DNA from: Acidobacteriota bacterium
GTDB taxonomy: Bacteria > Acidobacteriota > Blastocatellia > Pyrinomonadales > Pyrinomonadaceae
Length of the DNA: 33,099 nt
Assembly (NCBI GenBank): GCA_019639215.1
Contig: JAHBSH010000024.1
Location: 1-33,099 of the forward strand
Direction of reading: 5' to 3'
This document shows, piece by piece, positions 15,705 to 24,448 of the stretch. Made by a program: the position numbers and the translations under genes. The notes under the pieces were generated by a model. That model searched no databases, was not told the origin of the DNA, and saw only the letters and a program-made list of their open reading frames with translations. The first letter of the stretch is position 1. Every line of letters starts with the position of its first letter.

Positions 15705-16219
15705 TCGAGACCGAGCGTCTCTATTTTCGTAAATTCACCGAAGCCGACTTACCGTGGCTAATAGAAAATCGCGCTCCGACAGCGGTCAATCGATACCTTG
15801 GCGGTATCAAAATGCAAAATCCTGAAGCTCTGGCGGTCCGCTTAAAGTTTTATATGGACTGCTACGAGAAGCACGGTGTCGGAATGTACGTGATGGGGTT
15901 AAAGGAAACAGGTGAGCTTATAGGAGCGAGCGGCCTGCAGCCGCTTGAAGAAACCGGCGAAATAGAGGTCGGCTACAATCTGGAAGAAAAACATTGGCGG
16001 CAAGGCTACGGATATGAGTGTGCTTTTGCCTGGTTGAAATATGGTTTTGAAACCGCTGGGTTTGATCGTATCGTCGCGGTCGCACACCCTGAGAATACAG
16101 GATCGTGGCGTATCATGGAAAAGTGCGGAATGAGCTATGAAGGCAGGCAGATCCATTACGGAATGGAATGCGTTCTTTATTCTATATCCTCGCAGAAATG
16201 GAATGAAATTTCTCGTTGA
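15701..16219 (+). CDS. RimJ/RimL-type GNAT acetyltransferase
   Basis: A 172-residue protein of the Acetyltransf_3 group, which acetylates protein N termini or small amines using acetyl-CoA. It starts IETERLYFRKFTEADLPWL, typical of this group. It has EVGYNLEEKHWRQGYGYECAFAWLKYGF as acetyl-CoA-binding segment and ends with AVAHPENTGSWRIMEKCGM. Start and stop of neighbours overlap (ATGA with DUF1015), so it is translationally coupled to that gene. The substrate cannot be inferred. Confidence 0.88.
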   Translation: MIETERLYFRKFTEADLPWLIENRAPTAVNRYLGGIKMQNPEALAVRLKFYMDCYEKHGVGMYVMGLKETGELIGASGLQPLEETGEIEVGYNLEEKHWRQGYGYECAFAWLKYGFETAGFDRIVAVAHPENTGSWRIMEKCGMSYEGRQIHYGMECVLYSISSQKWNEISR

Positions 16220-16231
16220 TCTATTGGAACC

Positions 16232-16756
16232 ATGAAGCCTAGTTATCCTAAATTGATATTTGCCATTGTGGCTACACTATATTTTTTATGGATAGCCTAT
16301 GATCCGATGGAGGGCAGTTTTCTGGATCTTGTTGACCTGCCTATCCATGAAACCGGACATCTATTGTTTCGCCCTTTTGGCGAATTTATGATGATAGCGG
16401 GCGGCACGATCTTTCAGATCTTTTTCCCTGCAGTCTTTGTTGGATATTTTATATGGCAGCGAAAGCCATATTCCGCAGCAATGGTGCTTTTCTGGGTCGG
16501 GCAGAGCATGTTTCATGTGTGGGTCTATGCGGCTGATGCGGTCGTTATGCAGCTGATGCTTACAAGCGGAATGACCGGATCAGAAGGCGGTTTTCATGAC
16601 TGGAACTATATGCTCACAGAATTTGCGATATTGCATAAGACCAAAACGGTCGCAGGCATTATCAGAGCAATAGCCACGCTCACCACCGTTGCTGCGGCGG
16701 TTCTTTCCATTTATTATGCGTTCGTTCCGGAAGCGGATACCGATCTCGATCTATGA
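16232..16756 (+). CDS. Small integral membrane protein with an HExxH metal motif
   Basis: I do not recognise the family. The 174 residues contain four likely membrane segments (about 7-23, 52-74, 80-106 and 139-163). A short loop carries LPIHETGHLLFRPFGEF, a perfect HExxH (His39, Glu40, His43) at the start of a membrane-proximal helix. A second polar patch, GGFHDWNYML (His122, Asp123), could supply a third ligand. This looks like a reduced site-2-protease/M50-type metalloprotease or a related membrane metal protein, but the NPxxxxDG motif of M50 is not seen. It begins 12 bases after the GNAT gene and overlaps the dehydrogenase by four bases. Confidence 0.8.
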   Translation: MKPSYPKLIFAIVATLYFLWIAYDPMEGSFLDLVDLPIHETGHLLFRPFGEFMMIAGGTIFQIFFPAVFVGYFIWQRKPYSAAMVLFWVGQSMFHVWVYAADAVVMQLMLTSGMTGSEGGFHDWNYMLTEFAILHKTKTVAGIIRAIATLTTVAAAVLSIYYAFVPEADTDLDL

Positions 16757-17532
16757 CCTATACTTTAATAACGGGAGCTTCTGGCGGCATTGGTGAGGCA
16801 TTTGCCCGACGGCTGGCGTCAGATGGTCATGACCTTGTTCTGGTTGCTCGTTCGGCAGAAAAGCTTGAGGCTCTTTGCAGCGAGCTTCAGAGTTCATATT
16901 CCATAGATGCCCGATACATTGAACTTGATCTCTCTACGCCCGATGCGGATAAAGAGCTTTTTGAGAAGACTGAGCAACTGGATCTGAACATAAGTTTTCT
17001 TATAAACAATGCCGGATTTGGTTCACAGGGGGATTTTGCGGTTCTTCCGATTGAAAAAGAGCTGGAAATGATACGCCTAAATATTTCGGCATTGGTCGGG
17101 CTGTCACATCTATATTTAGAGAAAATGCGGGAGCGCCGATCAGGTACTATAGTCAATATCTCGTCAGCGGCAGGCTTTCAGCCTGTTCCTTTCATGGCGA
17201 CATACGCTGCCACAAAGGCATTTGTCACTTCATTTACAGAGGCCATCTCAGAAGAGAACAGGCCTTTTGGTATTAGGATACTTGCTGTTTGTCCAGGTTC
17301 GACGGAGACTAATTTTTTCAAGGCTTCCGGCATAGATCGTGCGACTACATTCAAAGGTCAGCAAACCGCTGAAGATGTTGTTGAGACCACGCTCAAGGCG
17401 CTGAAAGGAGGTCGAGCAAAGGTAATATCTGGTTGGGCAAATTACGCAGTCGCATCAGCAGTTAATTTTATGCCTAACGCTTTGATCTCAAAGATCGTGT
17501 CGCGAGGATTGCGTTCGCGTTATCAGAAATAG
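16753..17532 (+). CDS. Short-chain dehydrogenase/reductase
   Basis: This 259-residue classical SDR is an NAD(P)-dependent oxidoreductase of unknown substrate. It shows the nucleotide site TGASGGIG (7-14), the NNAG motif (86-89), Ser138, and the catalytic YAATK (Tyr151, Lys155). The PG motif follows as AVCPGSTETNF. The subtype resembles the DltE/YdfG-like group (LVARSAEKLEAL near strand 2 suggests NADP preference). The start overlaps the membrane-protein stop by four bases, and the WalJ-like gene begins 2 bases after its stop. Confidence 0.92.
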   Translation: MTYTLITGASGGIGEAFARRLASDGHDLVLVARSAEKLEALCSELQSSYSIDARYIELDLSTPDADKELFEKTEQLDLNISFLINNAGFGSQGDFAVLPIEKELEMIRLNISALVGLSHLYLEKMRERRSGTIVNISSAAGFQPVPFMATYAATKAFVTSFTEAISEENRPFGIRILAVCPGSTETNFFKASGIDRATTFKGQQTAEDVVETTLKALKGGRAKVISGWANYAVASAVNFMPNALISKIVSRGLRSRYQK

Positions 17533-17534
17533 AT

Positions 17535-18365
17535 ATGAAGGTAACGGTTTTAGGGAGCGGTTCAACGGGCAACGCCGTTCTTATCTCAAGCGAGAAGACC
17601 AATGTTTTGGTCGATGCCGGTTTGAGCGCGCGAGAGATCGTTCGCCGTCTGGCCACTGTCGGTGTCGCTTCCGACAGATTGGATGCGATACTTATTACAC
17701 ACGAACATGGCGATCACGCAGGCGGTTTGCGCGTTCTTCTTTCTCAGGTCAAATGTCCGGTTTATATTTCGGGAGCAACTGAGGAAGCATATTACACAAA
17801 CCGAAAATCTAATGGCGGCAACGCCGGCGAAGGAATAAAACGTCAGCAGACTTTGAACGGCAGAAAAGAAGAGATAGTTTCCGATAGCCAATTTAGAATA
17901 GGTGATATAGATTTTGAACCTTTCTCATTGCCGCACGATGCCGTCGACAATTGTGGGTTTGTAGCAAATCACCAGGGTGTCAGGATAGCTACGGCGATGG
18001 ATCTTGGCCATTTCACACCACTCATAAAAGATAAGTTAAATGGCTGTGACGCGATCGTCATTGAATCCAATCACAGCCGCGATATGCTACGAACATGTTC
18101 CGTCTATTCGTGGGACCTTAAACAGCGGATCGCAGCAAAGACCGGACATTTATCAAATGAGGATCTGGCTGATTGGCTGACAGACGGGTTTGACGGTTCT
18201 GCCAGACACATTGTGTTAACGCATCTCTCACAGCGGGCAAACGACCCGCATCTAGCCCACATAACGGCACAATCAGCTTTAAAAATGCGGTCGCCACTTT
18301 TTCGCGCAGAAACAACAATAACGATCTCGGATCCGAGATCGCCTACACCATGGATCGGTTTTTAA
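17535..18365 (+). CDS. WalJ/YycJ-like metallo-beta-lactamase-fold hydrolase
   Basis: This 276-residue protein is a metal-dependent hydrolase of the YycJ/WalJ group, reported as an exonuclease linked to DNA repair and cell division timing in Gram-positives. It begins with MKVTVLGSGSTGNAVLI, the hallmark of this group. The metal motif THEHGDH (His56, His58, Asp60, His61) is followed by LPHDAVDNCGF, AMDLGHFTPLI, ESNHSRDML and GHLSNEDLADWL, then LTHLS. All metal-binding motifs appear intact. It ends the operon that begins at 13932. Confidence 0.9.
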   Translation: MKVTVLGSGSTGNAVLISSEKTNVLVDAGLSAREIVRRLATVGVASDRLDAILITHEHGDHAGGLRVLLSQVKCPVYISGATEEAYYTNRKSNGGNAGEGIKRQQTLNGRKEEIVSDSQFRIGDIDFEPFSLPHDAVDNCGFVANHQGVRIATAMDLGHFTPLIKDKLNGCDAIVIESNHSRDMLRTCSVYSWDLKQRIAAKTGHLSNEDLADWLTDGFDGSARHIVLTHLSQRANDPHLAHITAQSALKMRSPLFRAETTITISDPRSPTPWIGF

Positions 18366-18439
18366 ATGGATAAAAGGCTACTATCATATGGGTTGGTTGG
18401 TAACAATGCATGTGCTATGCTTTCACAGAATCAAACACA

Positions 18440-18469
18440 TTGATCAAAAATTCTAAACACTAAAATAAT
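18440..18469 (+). promoter_or_regulatory. Candidate promoter of the DUF1508 gene
   Basis: TTGATC (18440-18445) and AATAAT (18464-18469) are 18 bases apart. The -10 is five of six to consensus. The strong ribosome site AGAGGAG follows at 18473-18479, so the leader would be very short. Confidence 0.35.
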
Positions 18470-18487
18470 ATTAGAGGAGTTGGTTAC

Positions 18488-18820
18488 ATGGCAGGAAAAT
18501 TTGAGATAGTTACCGCTAAGAACGGAAAGACCCATTTTAACCTTAAAGCATCGAACGGACAGATAATTCTGACCAGCGAGAAGTATGAAACGCGCAAAGC
18601 GTGTGAGAACGGCATTGTCTCTGTTAAGAAGAACGCAGGGAACGACGCACGTTTTGAACGCAAGACGGCAAAAGACGGTTCGCCCTACTTTGTGCTGAAA
18701 GCATCAAACGGCGAGGTCATCGGCAGAAGCGAAATGTATAAAACCAAGCGTTCACAGGAAAACGGCATTGCCTCGGTCGCAAAAAATGCTCCGGACGCAC
18801 CTGTCGTTGACGCAAAATAG
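18488..18820 (+). CDS. YegP family protein (two DUF1508 repeats)
   Basis: The 110-residue protein is made of two tandem DUF1508 units of about 48 residues. Each has the pattern FEIVTAKNGKTHFNLKASNG followed by I.SEKYETRKACENGI; the second unit starts at about residue 55 (RFERKTAKDG). YegP-type proteins are small, basic and abundant in many bacteria, with no established activity. The strong AGAGGAG ribosome site and a dedicated terminator suggest an independent, well-expressed gene. The last ten residues are a loose tail. Confidence 0.93.
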   Translation: MAGKFEIVTAKNGKTHFNLKASNGQIILTSEKYETRKACENGIVSVKKNAGNDARFERKTAKDGSPYFVLKASNGEVIGRSEMYKTKRSQENGIASVAKNAPDAPVVDAK

Positions 18821-18843
18821 ATCACAATTTAGAGACTTAGTTT

Positions 18844-18875
18844 ATGCCCTGTGCGGTTGCCGGGGCATTTCCTTT
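18844..18875 (+). terminator. Intrinsic terminator after the DUF1508 gene
   Basis: ATGCCCTG (18844-18851) pairs with CGGGGCAT (18861-18868), one G-U pair included, around a nine-base loop. TTCCTTT follows as the U-rich tail. Confidence 0.65.
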
Positions 18876-18928
18876 ACCTGACAGGTGTTTTGTACAAGTA
18901 CAGAACTTCTGCAAACAATTCGAATAAT

Positions 18929-20110
18929 ATGACGAGTTCATCGCGTGTGCGACCAGGGCTAGAGGTTTTGTTGGGCAATCCGAAGAGTATTCTTGGAGAC
19001 GCTCGGGTCGGATTAGTGTGTAATCAGGCAACGGTCTTGCCTGATCTGCGACATGCGGCAGACGTTTTTCATGAGCATACAGATATAAATCTGACGACGC
19101 TTTTCGGCCCGCAGCACGGCATTCGCGGCGACGTTCAGGACAATATGATCGAGACCGATCACGCCACGGACGCCCGCACCGGCTTGCCGGTCTATTCGCT
19201 TTACAGCGAAACGCGCGAACCGACCGAAAAGATGCTTGAGAACGTCGATGTGATAGTTTTTGACCTGCAGGACGTCGGCTGCCGCATCTACACATTTGTT
19301 TACACAATGGCGAACTGTATGCGTGCCGCCAAAAAATACGGCAAGCGTGTGATCGTCTGTGACCGTCCGAACCCGATCAACGGCAACGTTATTGAAGGCA
19401 ACATTACCGAAGACGAATTCAAATCGTTCGTTGGTCAATTTGAACTACCGACACGTCACGGGATGACTACCGGCGAGTTGGCAAAAATGTTCAATGAGCA
19501 TTTCGGCATCGGCTGTGAGTTAACGGTCGTAGAAATGCAAGGCTGGCGGCGCGAGATGTGGTTTGAACAGACCGGTTTGCCGTGGGTTTTGCCAAGCCCA
19601 AATATGCCGACGGTCGATACGGCCGTTGTTTTCCCTGCGACCGTTCACATCGAGGGCACAGAACTAAGCGAAGGCCGCGGTACGACCAAGCCCTTTGAGA
19701 TAAACGGAGCTCCTTTCATAGATGCTTACACATGGGCGGCCGAGCTTGAAAAATACGGTTTTGAAGGCGTCGCGTTTCGCCACACCGTATTTTTGCCGAC
19801 GTTTCAAAAGTGTGCCGGACAGGCTTGCGGCGGCGTTCAGATACACGTTACCGACCGCGAAAAATTCAAACCGGTAATCGTCGGTATCGCGATGATAAAA
19901 ACGGCTTACGACATTTATACAGATAAATTTGAATGGAAGCGTGACGCTTACGAATATGTCTTTGACAAAAACCCGTTCGACGTTGTCTGCGGCACTGATA
20001 AGATTCGCAAAGCCATCGAAGAAGGTACCTCGCTCAAAGAACTAGAAGACTCATGGTCAGCCGGATTAGAAGAATTTAGAGAGGCGAGAAAGCCTTACCT
20101 GCTGTATTAG
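18929..20110 (+). CDS. DUF1343 protein, NamZ-like exo-beta-N-acetylmuramidase
   Basis: The DUF1343 family includes NamZ, which releases N-acetylmuramic acid from the non-reducing end of peptidoglycan fragments. All family motifs are here: GLVCNQATVL, LFGPQHGIRGDVQDN (about 58-72), DLQDVGCRIYTF, DRPNPINGNVIEG, TRHGMTTGELA, LPSPNMPT and GTELSEGRGTTKPFE. I chose the ATG at 18929, giving 393 residues. Extending to 18851 adds 26 residues that overlap the preceding terminator. Neither start gives a signal peptide, so the enzyme looks cytoplasmic, unlike secreted NamZ. It is followed after 21 bases by a D-2-hydroxyacid dehydrogenase gene. Confidence 0.92.
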   Translation: MTSSSRVRPGLEVLLGNPKSILGDARVGLVCNQATVLPDLRHAADVFHEHTDINLTTLFGPQHGIRGDVQDNMIETDHATDARTGLPVYSLYSETREPTEKMLENVDVIVFDLQDVGCRIYTFVYTMANCMRAAKKYGKRVIVCDRPNPINGNVIEGNITEDEFKSFVGQFELPTRHGMTTGELAKMFNEHFGIGCELTVVEMQGWRREMWFEQTGLPWVLPSPNMPTVDTAVVFPATVHIEGTELSEGRGTTKPFEINGAPFIDAYTWAAELEKYGFEGVAFRHTVFLPTFQKCAGQACGGVQIHVTDREKFKPVIVGIAMIKTAYDIYTDKFEWKRDAYEYVFDKNPFDVVCGTDKIRKAIEEGTSLKELEDSWSAGLEEFREARKPYLLY

Positions 20111-20131
20111 ACCGGTTTTTCCACATAGAAA

Positions 20132-21106
20132 ATGAAGCTTAAAATATGGTCAAATCTTCCGTTTCGGGAAGATCAGGCAAATGAGCGAGAGATGTTAGTG
20201 TCTTCGCTGTCAGATCACGCGCTGTCGCTATATCCTTATGACGAAAAAGGCGTAAGCGGAGAAGGTCGCGAACGTCTTTTGGAGGCTGACGTCGTTTATG
20301 GCTGGGCCGACCCTGATGTTTTGATCGAAAGCAAAAACTTGAAATGGGCAGCTATACCTTTTGCGGGTATTGAGGCCTATGACCGTGATGATCTGCGTGA
20401 AAATTTTGTGAGCAGCGGCAAGGTGTTGACGAACAGCTCGCAGGTTTTCATAGAACCATGTGCCGAACATGCGGCCGCAATGATATTGTCGCTTGCACGC
20501 GGTTTGCCTTATTCATTGCTCGATCAAATGACGGACAGAAGCTGGCAGATAAATACGATTCGTGTCAGAAATGTTCTGTTGACCGGTCAGAAGATCGTGA
20601 TTTACGGTTACGGAGCTATTGGTAAAAGGCTTGCTGAATTGCTTGCTCCTTATAATATGGACATAGTTGGTGTCAGACGTTCTCGGGCAGAAGAAAAAGG
20701 CGTGAGAATGACGACGTTGGATGCTGCGAATGCCGAGCTTGCCGATGCAGAACACGTAGTGAACATAATGCCCGGCGGAGATACCTCTAACGATTATTTT
20801 GATGCTACAAGATTTTCATTGATGCAAAAAGGTGCGTTCTATTACAGTATTGGCCGTGGCACGACGACCAATAAGAAAGGCCTTATCGATGCGTTGAATA
20901 GCGGACATATATCAGCCGCATATCTGGATGTGACCGATCCCGAACCTCTCCCGCCGGATGACCCGCTCTGGTCTGTTCCAAATTGCTTCATTACGCCGCA
21001 CATTGCTGGCGGCTTCATCGGTGAACGCACCGCACAGATAGAACATTTTCTAAGCAATCTAAAGCGGTTTGAGAATAAAGAAAGACTCGAAGATCAGGTT
21101 ATTTAA
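20132..21106 (+). CDS. D-2-hydroxyacid dehydrogenase family protein
   Basis: This 324-residue NAD(P)-dependent enzyme is of the D-lactate/phosphoglycerate dehydrogenase superfamily. The Rossmann motif is GYGAIG (159-164). The catalytic triad is in place: Arg242 in SIGRGT, Glu271 in DPEPLP and His290 in TPHIAGG. The N-terminal substrate domain is divergent, so the substrate is not clear; glyoxylate, hydroxypyruvate or D-lactate type acids are possible. It probably shares a transcript with the NamZ-like gene. Its last eight bases overlap the convergent ASCH gene. Confidence 0.9.
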   Translation: MKLKIWSNLPFREDQANEREMLVSSLSDHALSLYPYDEKGVSGEGRERLLEADVVYGWADPDVLIESKNLKWAAIPFAGIEAYDRDDLRENFVSSGKVLTNSSQVFIEPCAEHAAAMILSLARGLPYSLLDQMTDRSWQINTIRVRNVLLTGQKIVIYGYGAIGKRLAELLAPYNMDIVGVRRSRAEEKGVRMTTLDAANAELADAEHVVNIMPGGDTSNDYFDATRFSLMQKGAFYYSIGRGTTTNKKGLIDALNSGHISAAYLDVTDPEPLPPDDPLWSVPNCFITPHIAGGFIGERTAQIEHFLSNLKRFENKERLEDQVI

Positions 21107-21677
21107 TGAATTCTTTAAGAATTCTCTCCCCTCGCGGAGAAAGACAATAGCCAACGTCAAGGCTTTCGGTCAGTCCAAGAGCCTTTAACTTTCGTACCAT
21201 CGATTTGAACCTCAGGGTTTCAATACTAACTAGATCTGCAAGTTCGGCAGCACGTGTATGCGGATGTTCTTTGATCAGCGAAAGAAACCTGCGCGTCCAT
21301 GCACCGTTTGAAGAGCGTACATCCATTTTAAGAAGCTTATTAATGACCGAATCCACCTCGTTCTCTGAGAGTTCGTTCTCCTGACGAAGCGCAATACGCG
21401 GGTCTTCTCCAACAAATGAAACCTTGATGCGATATATCGGATCCGAAATTTTAGGAAGCGAAGCAAGTAGAGTTTCAACGGATTCGAAGCCTGCCGATCT
21501 AGCATCTTTTGTGTTGATCCTCTCCGGCATTACGGCATTGACCGACTCGACCTTGAGAACGCCGAGCTGCGTTATTTGAGTTCCGCCAACCTTTACAGAC
21601 TGACGTTTCCAGCGGCGAAAAAGAAGCGTGATCTCTCCGGCTACTATCTTTTCAAGCGTTTTATTCTTGATAAGCAT
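21099..21677 (-). CDS. ASCH-domain protein fused to a winged helix
   Basis: The N-terminal 110 residues match the ASCH (PUA-like, RNA-binding) pattern seen in a small bacterial family: LEKIVAGEITLLFRRWKR, a strand region ending VESVNAVMPERI, DARSAGFESVETLLASL, then PIYRIKVSFVGEDPR. The C-terminal 80 residues are helical and end LVRKLKALGLTES-type followed by YCLSPRGERIL, a winged-helix end. I chose the ATG at 21677 (MLIKNKTLEKI); a TTG at 21692 would add five residues, and neither has a clear ribosome site. It probably binds nucleic acid. It is tail-to-tail with the dehydrogenase, overlapping eight bases. Confidence 0.8.
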   Translation of the reverse strand: MLIKNKTLEKIVAGEITLLFRRWKRQSVKVGGTQITQLGVLKVESVNAVMPERINTKDARSAGFESVETLLASLPKISDPIYRIKVSFVGEDPRIALRQENELSENEVDSVINKLLKMDVRSSNGAWTRRFLSLIKEHPHTRAAELADLVSIETLRFKSMVRKLKALGLTESLDVGYCLSPRGERILKEFIK

Positions 21678-21751
21678 AATAAGATCGGACAAACGTTGTG
21701 AAGATCATGTTTAAGAAGCTTTTAGCTTTATATGGATAATGCTTCTCTCAG

Positions 21752-23275
21752 CTAAAACCAACCACTCTTTTTCTTTGACGAAGAACCGCCGAAAATGCCG
21801 CCAAGGATGCCGCGAACGATAGTATTGCCTATCTGGCGGCCAATGGATGTAGATGCCGAACGAGTTGCACTTTTTATTACTGATTCGACGATCGTATCGG
21901 GTTGGCGGGCTTCGGCACGAGCAGCTTTCTCTGCTTCTTTCTGAGCTTTAGCTTCGGCTTTCGCCGCTTCTTCAGCTGCGGCTGCTGCGGCCTTTTCTTC
22001 ATTTTTCACGGAAAGCATTTCGTAGGCCGATTCTCGATCTACGACCTGATCATACTGTGAGCCTATCAGTGAATTTGCTATCAATGCCTGACGCTGTTCA
22101 GGCGTAACAGGACCGATCTGACTGACCGGCGGCACGACAAAAGCACGATCGACTATCGTCGGGACACCTTTTTCGTCTAGGCACGAGATGAGCACTTCGC
22201 CGACGCCGAGTTCGGTAATTGTTTTGACGGTGTCGAGCTCCGGATTTTCACGAAAACTCTTTGCCGCAACCTTTACCGCTTCCTGCTCTTTCGGCGTGTA
22301 GGCCCGAAGAGCGTGTTGTATGCGATTGCCAAGCTGAGCCAACACTTTGTCAGGAATATCGGCAGGACTTTGTGTTACAAAATATACACCTACGCCTTTT
22401 GAACGTATCAGTCTGACGACCTGTTCGATCTTATCGACCAATGCCTTTGGAGCGTCGTCAAAAAGCAAATGAGCCTCATCAAAAAAGAAAACCAGTTTCG
22501 GCTTGTCGAGGTCACCTGCTTCCGGGAGATTTTCAAATAGTTCTGACAACAACCAAAGAAGAAATGTTGAATATAGTTTAGGCGAATTTATCAGGTCATC
22601 AGCCGCCAGTAAATTCAGCACACCTTTACCTTGAAGCGTCTGCATAAAATCATCAAGGGCGACGGCAGGCTCCGCAAAGAAGCTTTCCGCTCCCTGCTGT
22701 TCGAGCTGCAAAAGCCCCCTTTGTATCGCGCCAACCGATGCGGATGATACATTTCCGTACTCTGTCGTGAATTCCTTTGCATTTTCAGCGACGAACTTTA
22801 GCATTGATTGAAGATCTTTCAGATCGAGAAGAAGCATGCCGTTGTCGTCAGCTATCTTAAAGGTCAATGCCAGGACACCCTCTTGCGTGTCATTTAGTTG
22901 TAAAATTCGTGAAAGTAGCAAAGGCCCCATCTCAGAAGTTGTCGATCTTAACGGATGTCCTTGTTTACCGAAAACGTCCCAGAGCGTAACAGGTGAGCCT
23001 TCAAATACAGTGCTTTCCGCAAGTCCAAGCTGAGTCAGGCGTTCACCTACTTTTCCAGTCAGAGACCCGGGCTGACTAATACCGGTAAGGTCTCCCTTGA
23101 TATCCGCCATGAAAACAGGAACACCGCGCTGGCTAAAGCCTTCGGCCAGGCGCTGTAGAGTTACAGTTTTACCTGTTCCTGTCGCTCCGGTAATGACGCC
23201 ATGGCGATTTGCCATCTGCATCAACAGGTTAAACTCTTTGTCGTCTCGTTTTGCTGCTAAAATTGGTTCTGCCAT
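21752..23275 (-). CDS. DUF853 (YjgR-like) HerA-type ATPase
   Basis: This 507-residue P-loop ATPase is of the HerA/FtsK superfamily, the DUF853 group. Walker A is GATGTGKT (30-37), then [13 protein letters not shown], and Walker B is [17 protein letters not shown]. It also has [27 protein letters not shown], characteristic of the group. Residues of about 425-460 form an Ala/Glu/Lys-rich probable coiled coil, followed by a Gly/Ser-rich tail ending KKKSGWF. The family is common and cytoplasmic, with no agreed function. It is not accompanied by NurA or a defence nuclease, so a DNA-end-resection or anti-phage role is not supported. Confidence 0.93.
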   Translation of the reverse strand: MAEPILAAKRDDKEFNLLMQMANRHGVITGATGTGKTVTLQRLAEGFSQRGVPVFMADIKGDLTGISQPGSLTGKVGERLTQLGLAESTVFEGSPVTLWDVFGKQGHPLRSTTSEMGPLLLSRILQLNDTQEGVLALTFKIADDNGMLLLDLKDLQSMLKFVAENAKEFTTEYGNVSSASVGAIQRGLLQLEQQGAESFFAEPAVALDDFMQTLQGKGVLNLLAADDLINSPKLYSTFLLWLLSELFENLPEAGDLDKPKLVFFFDEAHLLFDDAPKALVDKIEQVVRLIRSKGVGVYFVTQSPADIPDKVLAQLGNRIQHALRAYTPKEQEAVKVAAKSFRENPELDTVKTITELGVGEVLISCLDEKGVPTIVDRAFVVPPVSQIGPVTPEQRQALIANSLIGSQYDQVVDRESAYEMLSVKNEEKAAAAAAEEAAKAEAKAQKEAEKAARAEARQPDTIVESVIKSATRSASTSIGRQIGNTIVRGILGGIFGGSSSKKKSGWF

Positions 23276-23337
23276 ATTCGTATAGTATAAATGTGGGATG
23301 ATGAAAGTGTAATAAAAATTCTACGCCATAATTACTC

Positions 23338-23952
23338 TTAACACTTTTCGTATTTCCAGTTTCGTCCCTTTCCTTCAGATACCCATTCGATAGTTGTCGC
23401 AATTCGGCGCTCACGCGTTGGTGCCGTTTTAGCTTCGTTTATCCATTCAATATATTCTTTTCGATGGCTGTAAGAGAAATTATCCCACGCGGCCTGTGAT
23501 CTTCTATTCTTTTTGAGCTCTTTTGCCAGTTCATCAGGAACGACCAATTCTTTTCTCTCAGCCGGTTTCTTTTTAGGGAGTTTGACTCCTTTTTCGTTTA
23601 GTTCCATTGCCTGATGTATCAGGCTCAGAATTGTTTTGTCTTCCGGCAGATCTTTTAGTGAGGTGATACGGCCAAAACTTCCCATTGCGTCCCGATTCAG
23701 ATTCTTTTGGTCAAGCAGTTTGTGTTTCCAAAAACCGAAGGCACAATGAGCCTTAAAAGCAGCCATGCCGCATATATTGCCTTTGTAATCAAAATGAGGA
23801 GCTCCCCATTTGATAGATTCTTTTACCTCCGGACACGCGGTATGCACAAGATCTCGAAAATGAGCCAAGATTGGCTGAGCAAATTCGGCAGCTCGCTCGA
23901 TGTATTCGTCAACCCTCTTATCGATCACAGGCATAGCGTTAATATACTTCAA
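23338..23952 (-). CDS. YdeI/OmpD-associated family protein (DUF1801 plus OmdA)
   Basis: The 204-residue protein has an N-terminal DUF1801 domain (ESIKWGAPHFDYKGNICGMAAFKAHCAFGFW, roughly 45-75). The C-terminal bacteriocin-protection OmdA-like region ends DNFSYSHRKEYIEWINEAKTAPTRERRI. Such proteins occur widely; a YdeI homologue in enterobacteria affects resistance to antimicrobial peptides, but the biochemical activity is unknown. It starts 14 bases after the DUF3052 gene and so is likely co-transcribed with it. Confidence 0.9.
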   Translation of the reverse strand: MKYINAMPVIDKRVDEYIERAAEFAQPILAHFRDLVHTACPEVKESIKWGAPHFDYKGNICGMAAFKAHCAFGFWKHKLLDQKNLNRDAMGSFGRITSLKDLPEDKTILSLIHQAMELNEKGVKLPKKKPAERKELVVPDELAKELKKNRRSQAAWDNFSYSHRKEYIEWINEAKTAPTRERRIATTIEWVSEGKGRNWKYEKC

Positions 23953-23966
23953 AAATCTCTAAATTG

Positions 23967-24434
23967 TCAGCTAATTCTATTTTCCTTGCGGATCACGAGC
24001 TTTAAGCCTGACCATTTTTCATCAACCGCGCAAACCTTTACATCGACCAACCCAAGAGATATAGCTATCTCACGAACTGCGTCTTCCGATATCTCAGTTG
24101 GGAGCTTTGCGGCCTTTTTATACCATGAGACCCAGATCACTGCATCCTGTTTAATAACGTTACGGAAATAGGTCAAACTATGAGCAAGATCGTCACGAGA
24201 ATTTGTAAATATGTGCAGGATGTCTGCTTCCCGAATACCGGCGAAATCAGGGGCTCTATTTTGTGCGGTGCGTTTCAGTGTTACGGCGTCGGTTTCTATA
24301 AGTTCGACATTCTCTGGGATCGGAGCGATGAGTTCTGAATAATTGTTAGGAGCGTCAACGATAACAACTTTCATTCTTTGCTTGATGCCAAGCTTCTTTG
24401 CCAGCGGCGTTCCCGAGTATCCGGCCTCTGTCAT
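23967..24434 (-). CDS. DUF3052 family protein
   Basis: The 155-residue product begins with MTEAGYSGTPLAKKLGI, the standard opening of DUF3052 proteins. It has KVVIVDAPNNYSELI, an ADILHIFTNSR segment, and VIWVSWYKKAAKLPTEISED towards the end. The family is small and cytoplasmic with no known activity. I chose the ATG at 24434 because GAGAGG stands seven bases before it. A longer frame from 24536 would add 34 residues that overlap the upstream YjbQ gene and look unlike the family. It lies 14 bases after that gene. Confidence 0.85.
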   Translation of the reverse strand: MTEAGYSGTPLAKKLGIKQRMKVVIVDAPNNYSELIAPIPENVELIETDAVTLKRTAQNRAPDFAGIREADILHIFTNSRDDLAHSLTYFRNVIKQDAVIWVSWYKKAAKLPTEISEDAVREIAISLGLVDVKVCAVDEKWSGLKLVIRKENRIS

Positions 24435-24448
24435 AAAACACCTCTCAA

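Noticed and set aside
18837..19307. 156-codon minus-strand frame opposite the DUF1343 gene
   Set aside because: It is a shadow of the conserved plus-strand gene, rich in Arg and Cys with no recognisable domain.
21752..23275. HerA-based anti-phage system
   Set aside because: The ATPase is the common DUF853 type; no SIR2, NurA, nuclease or other defence partner lies beside it.
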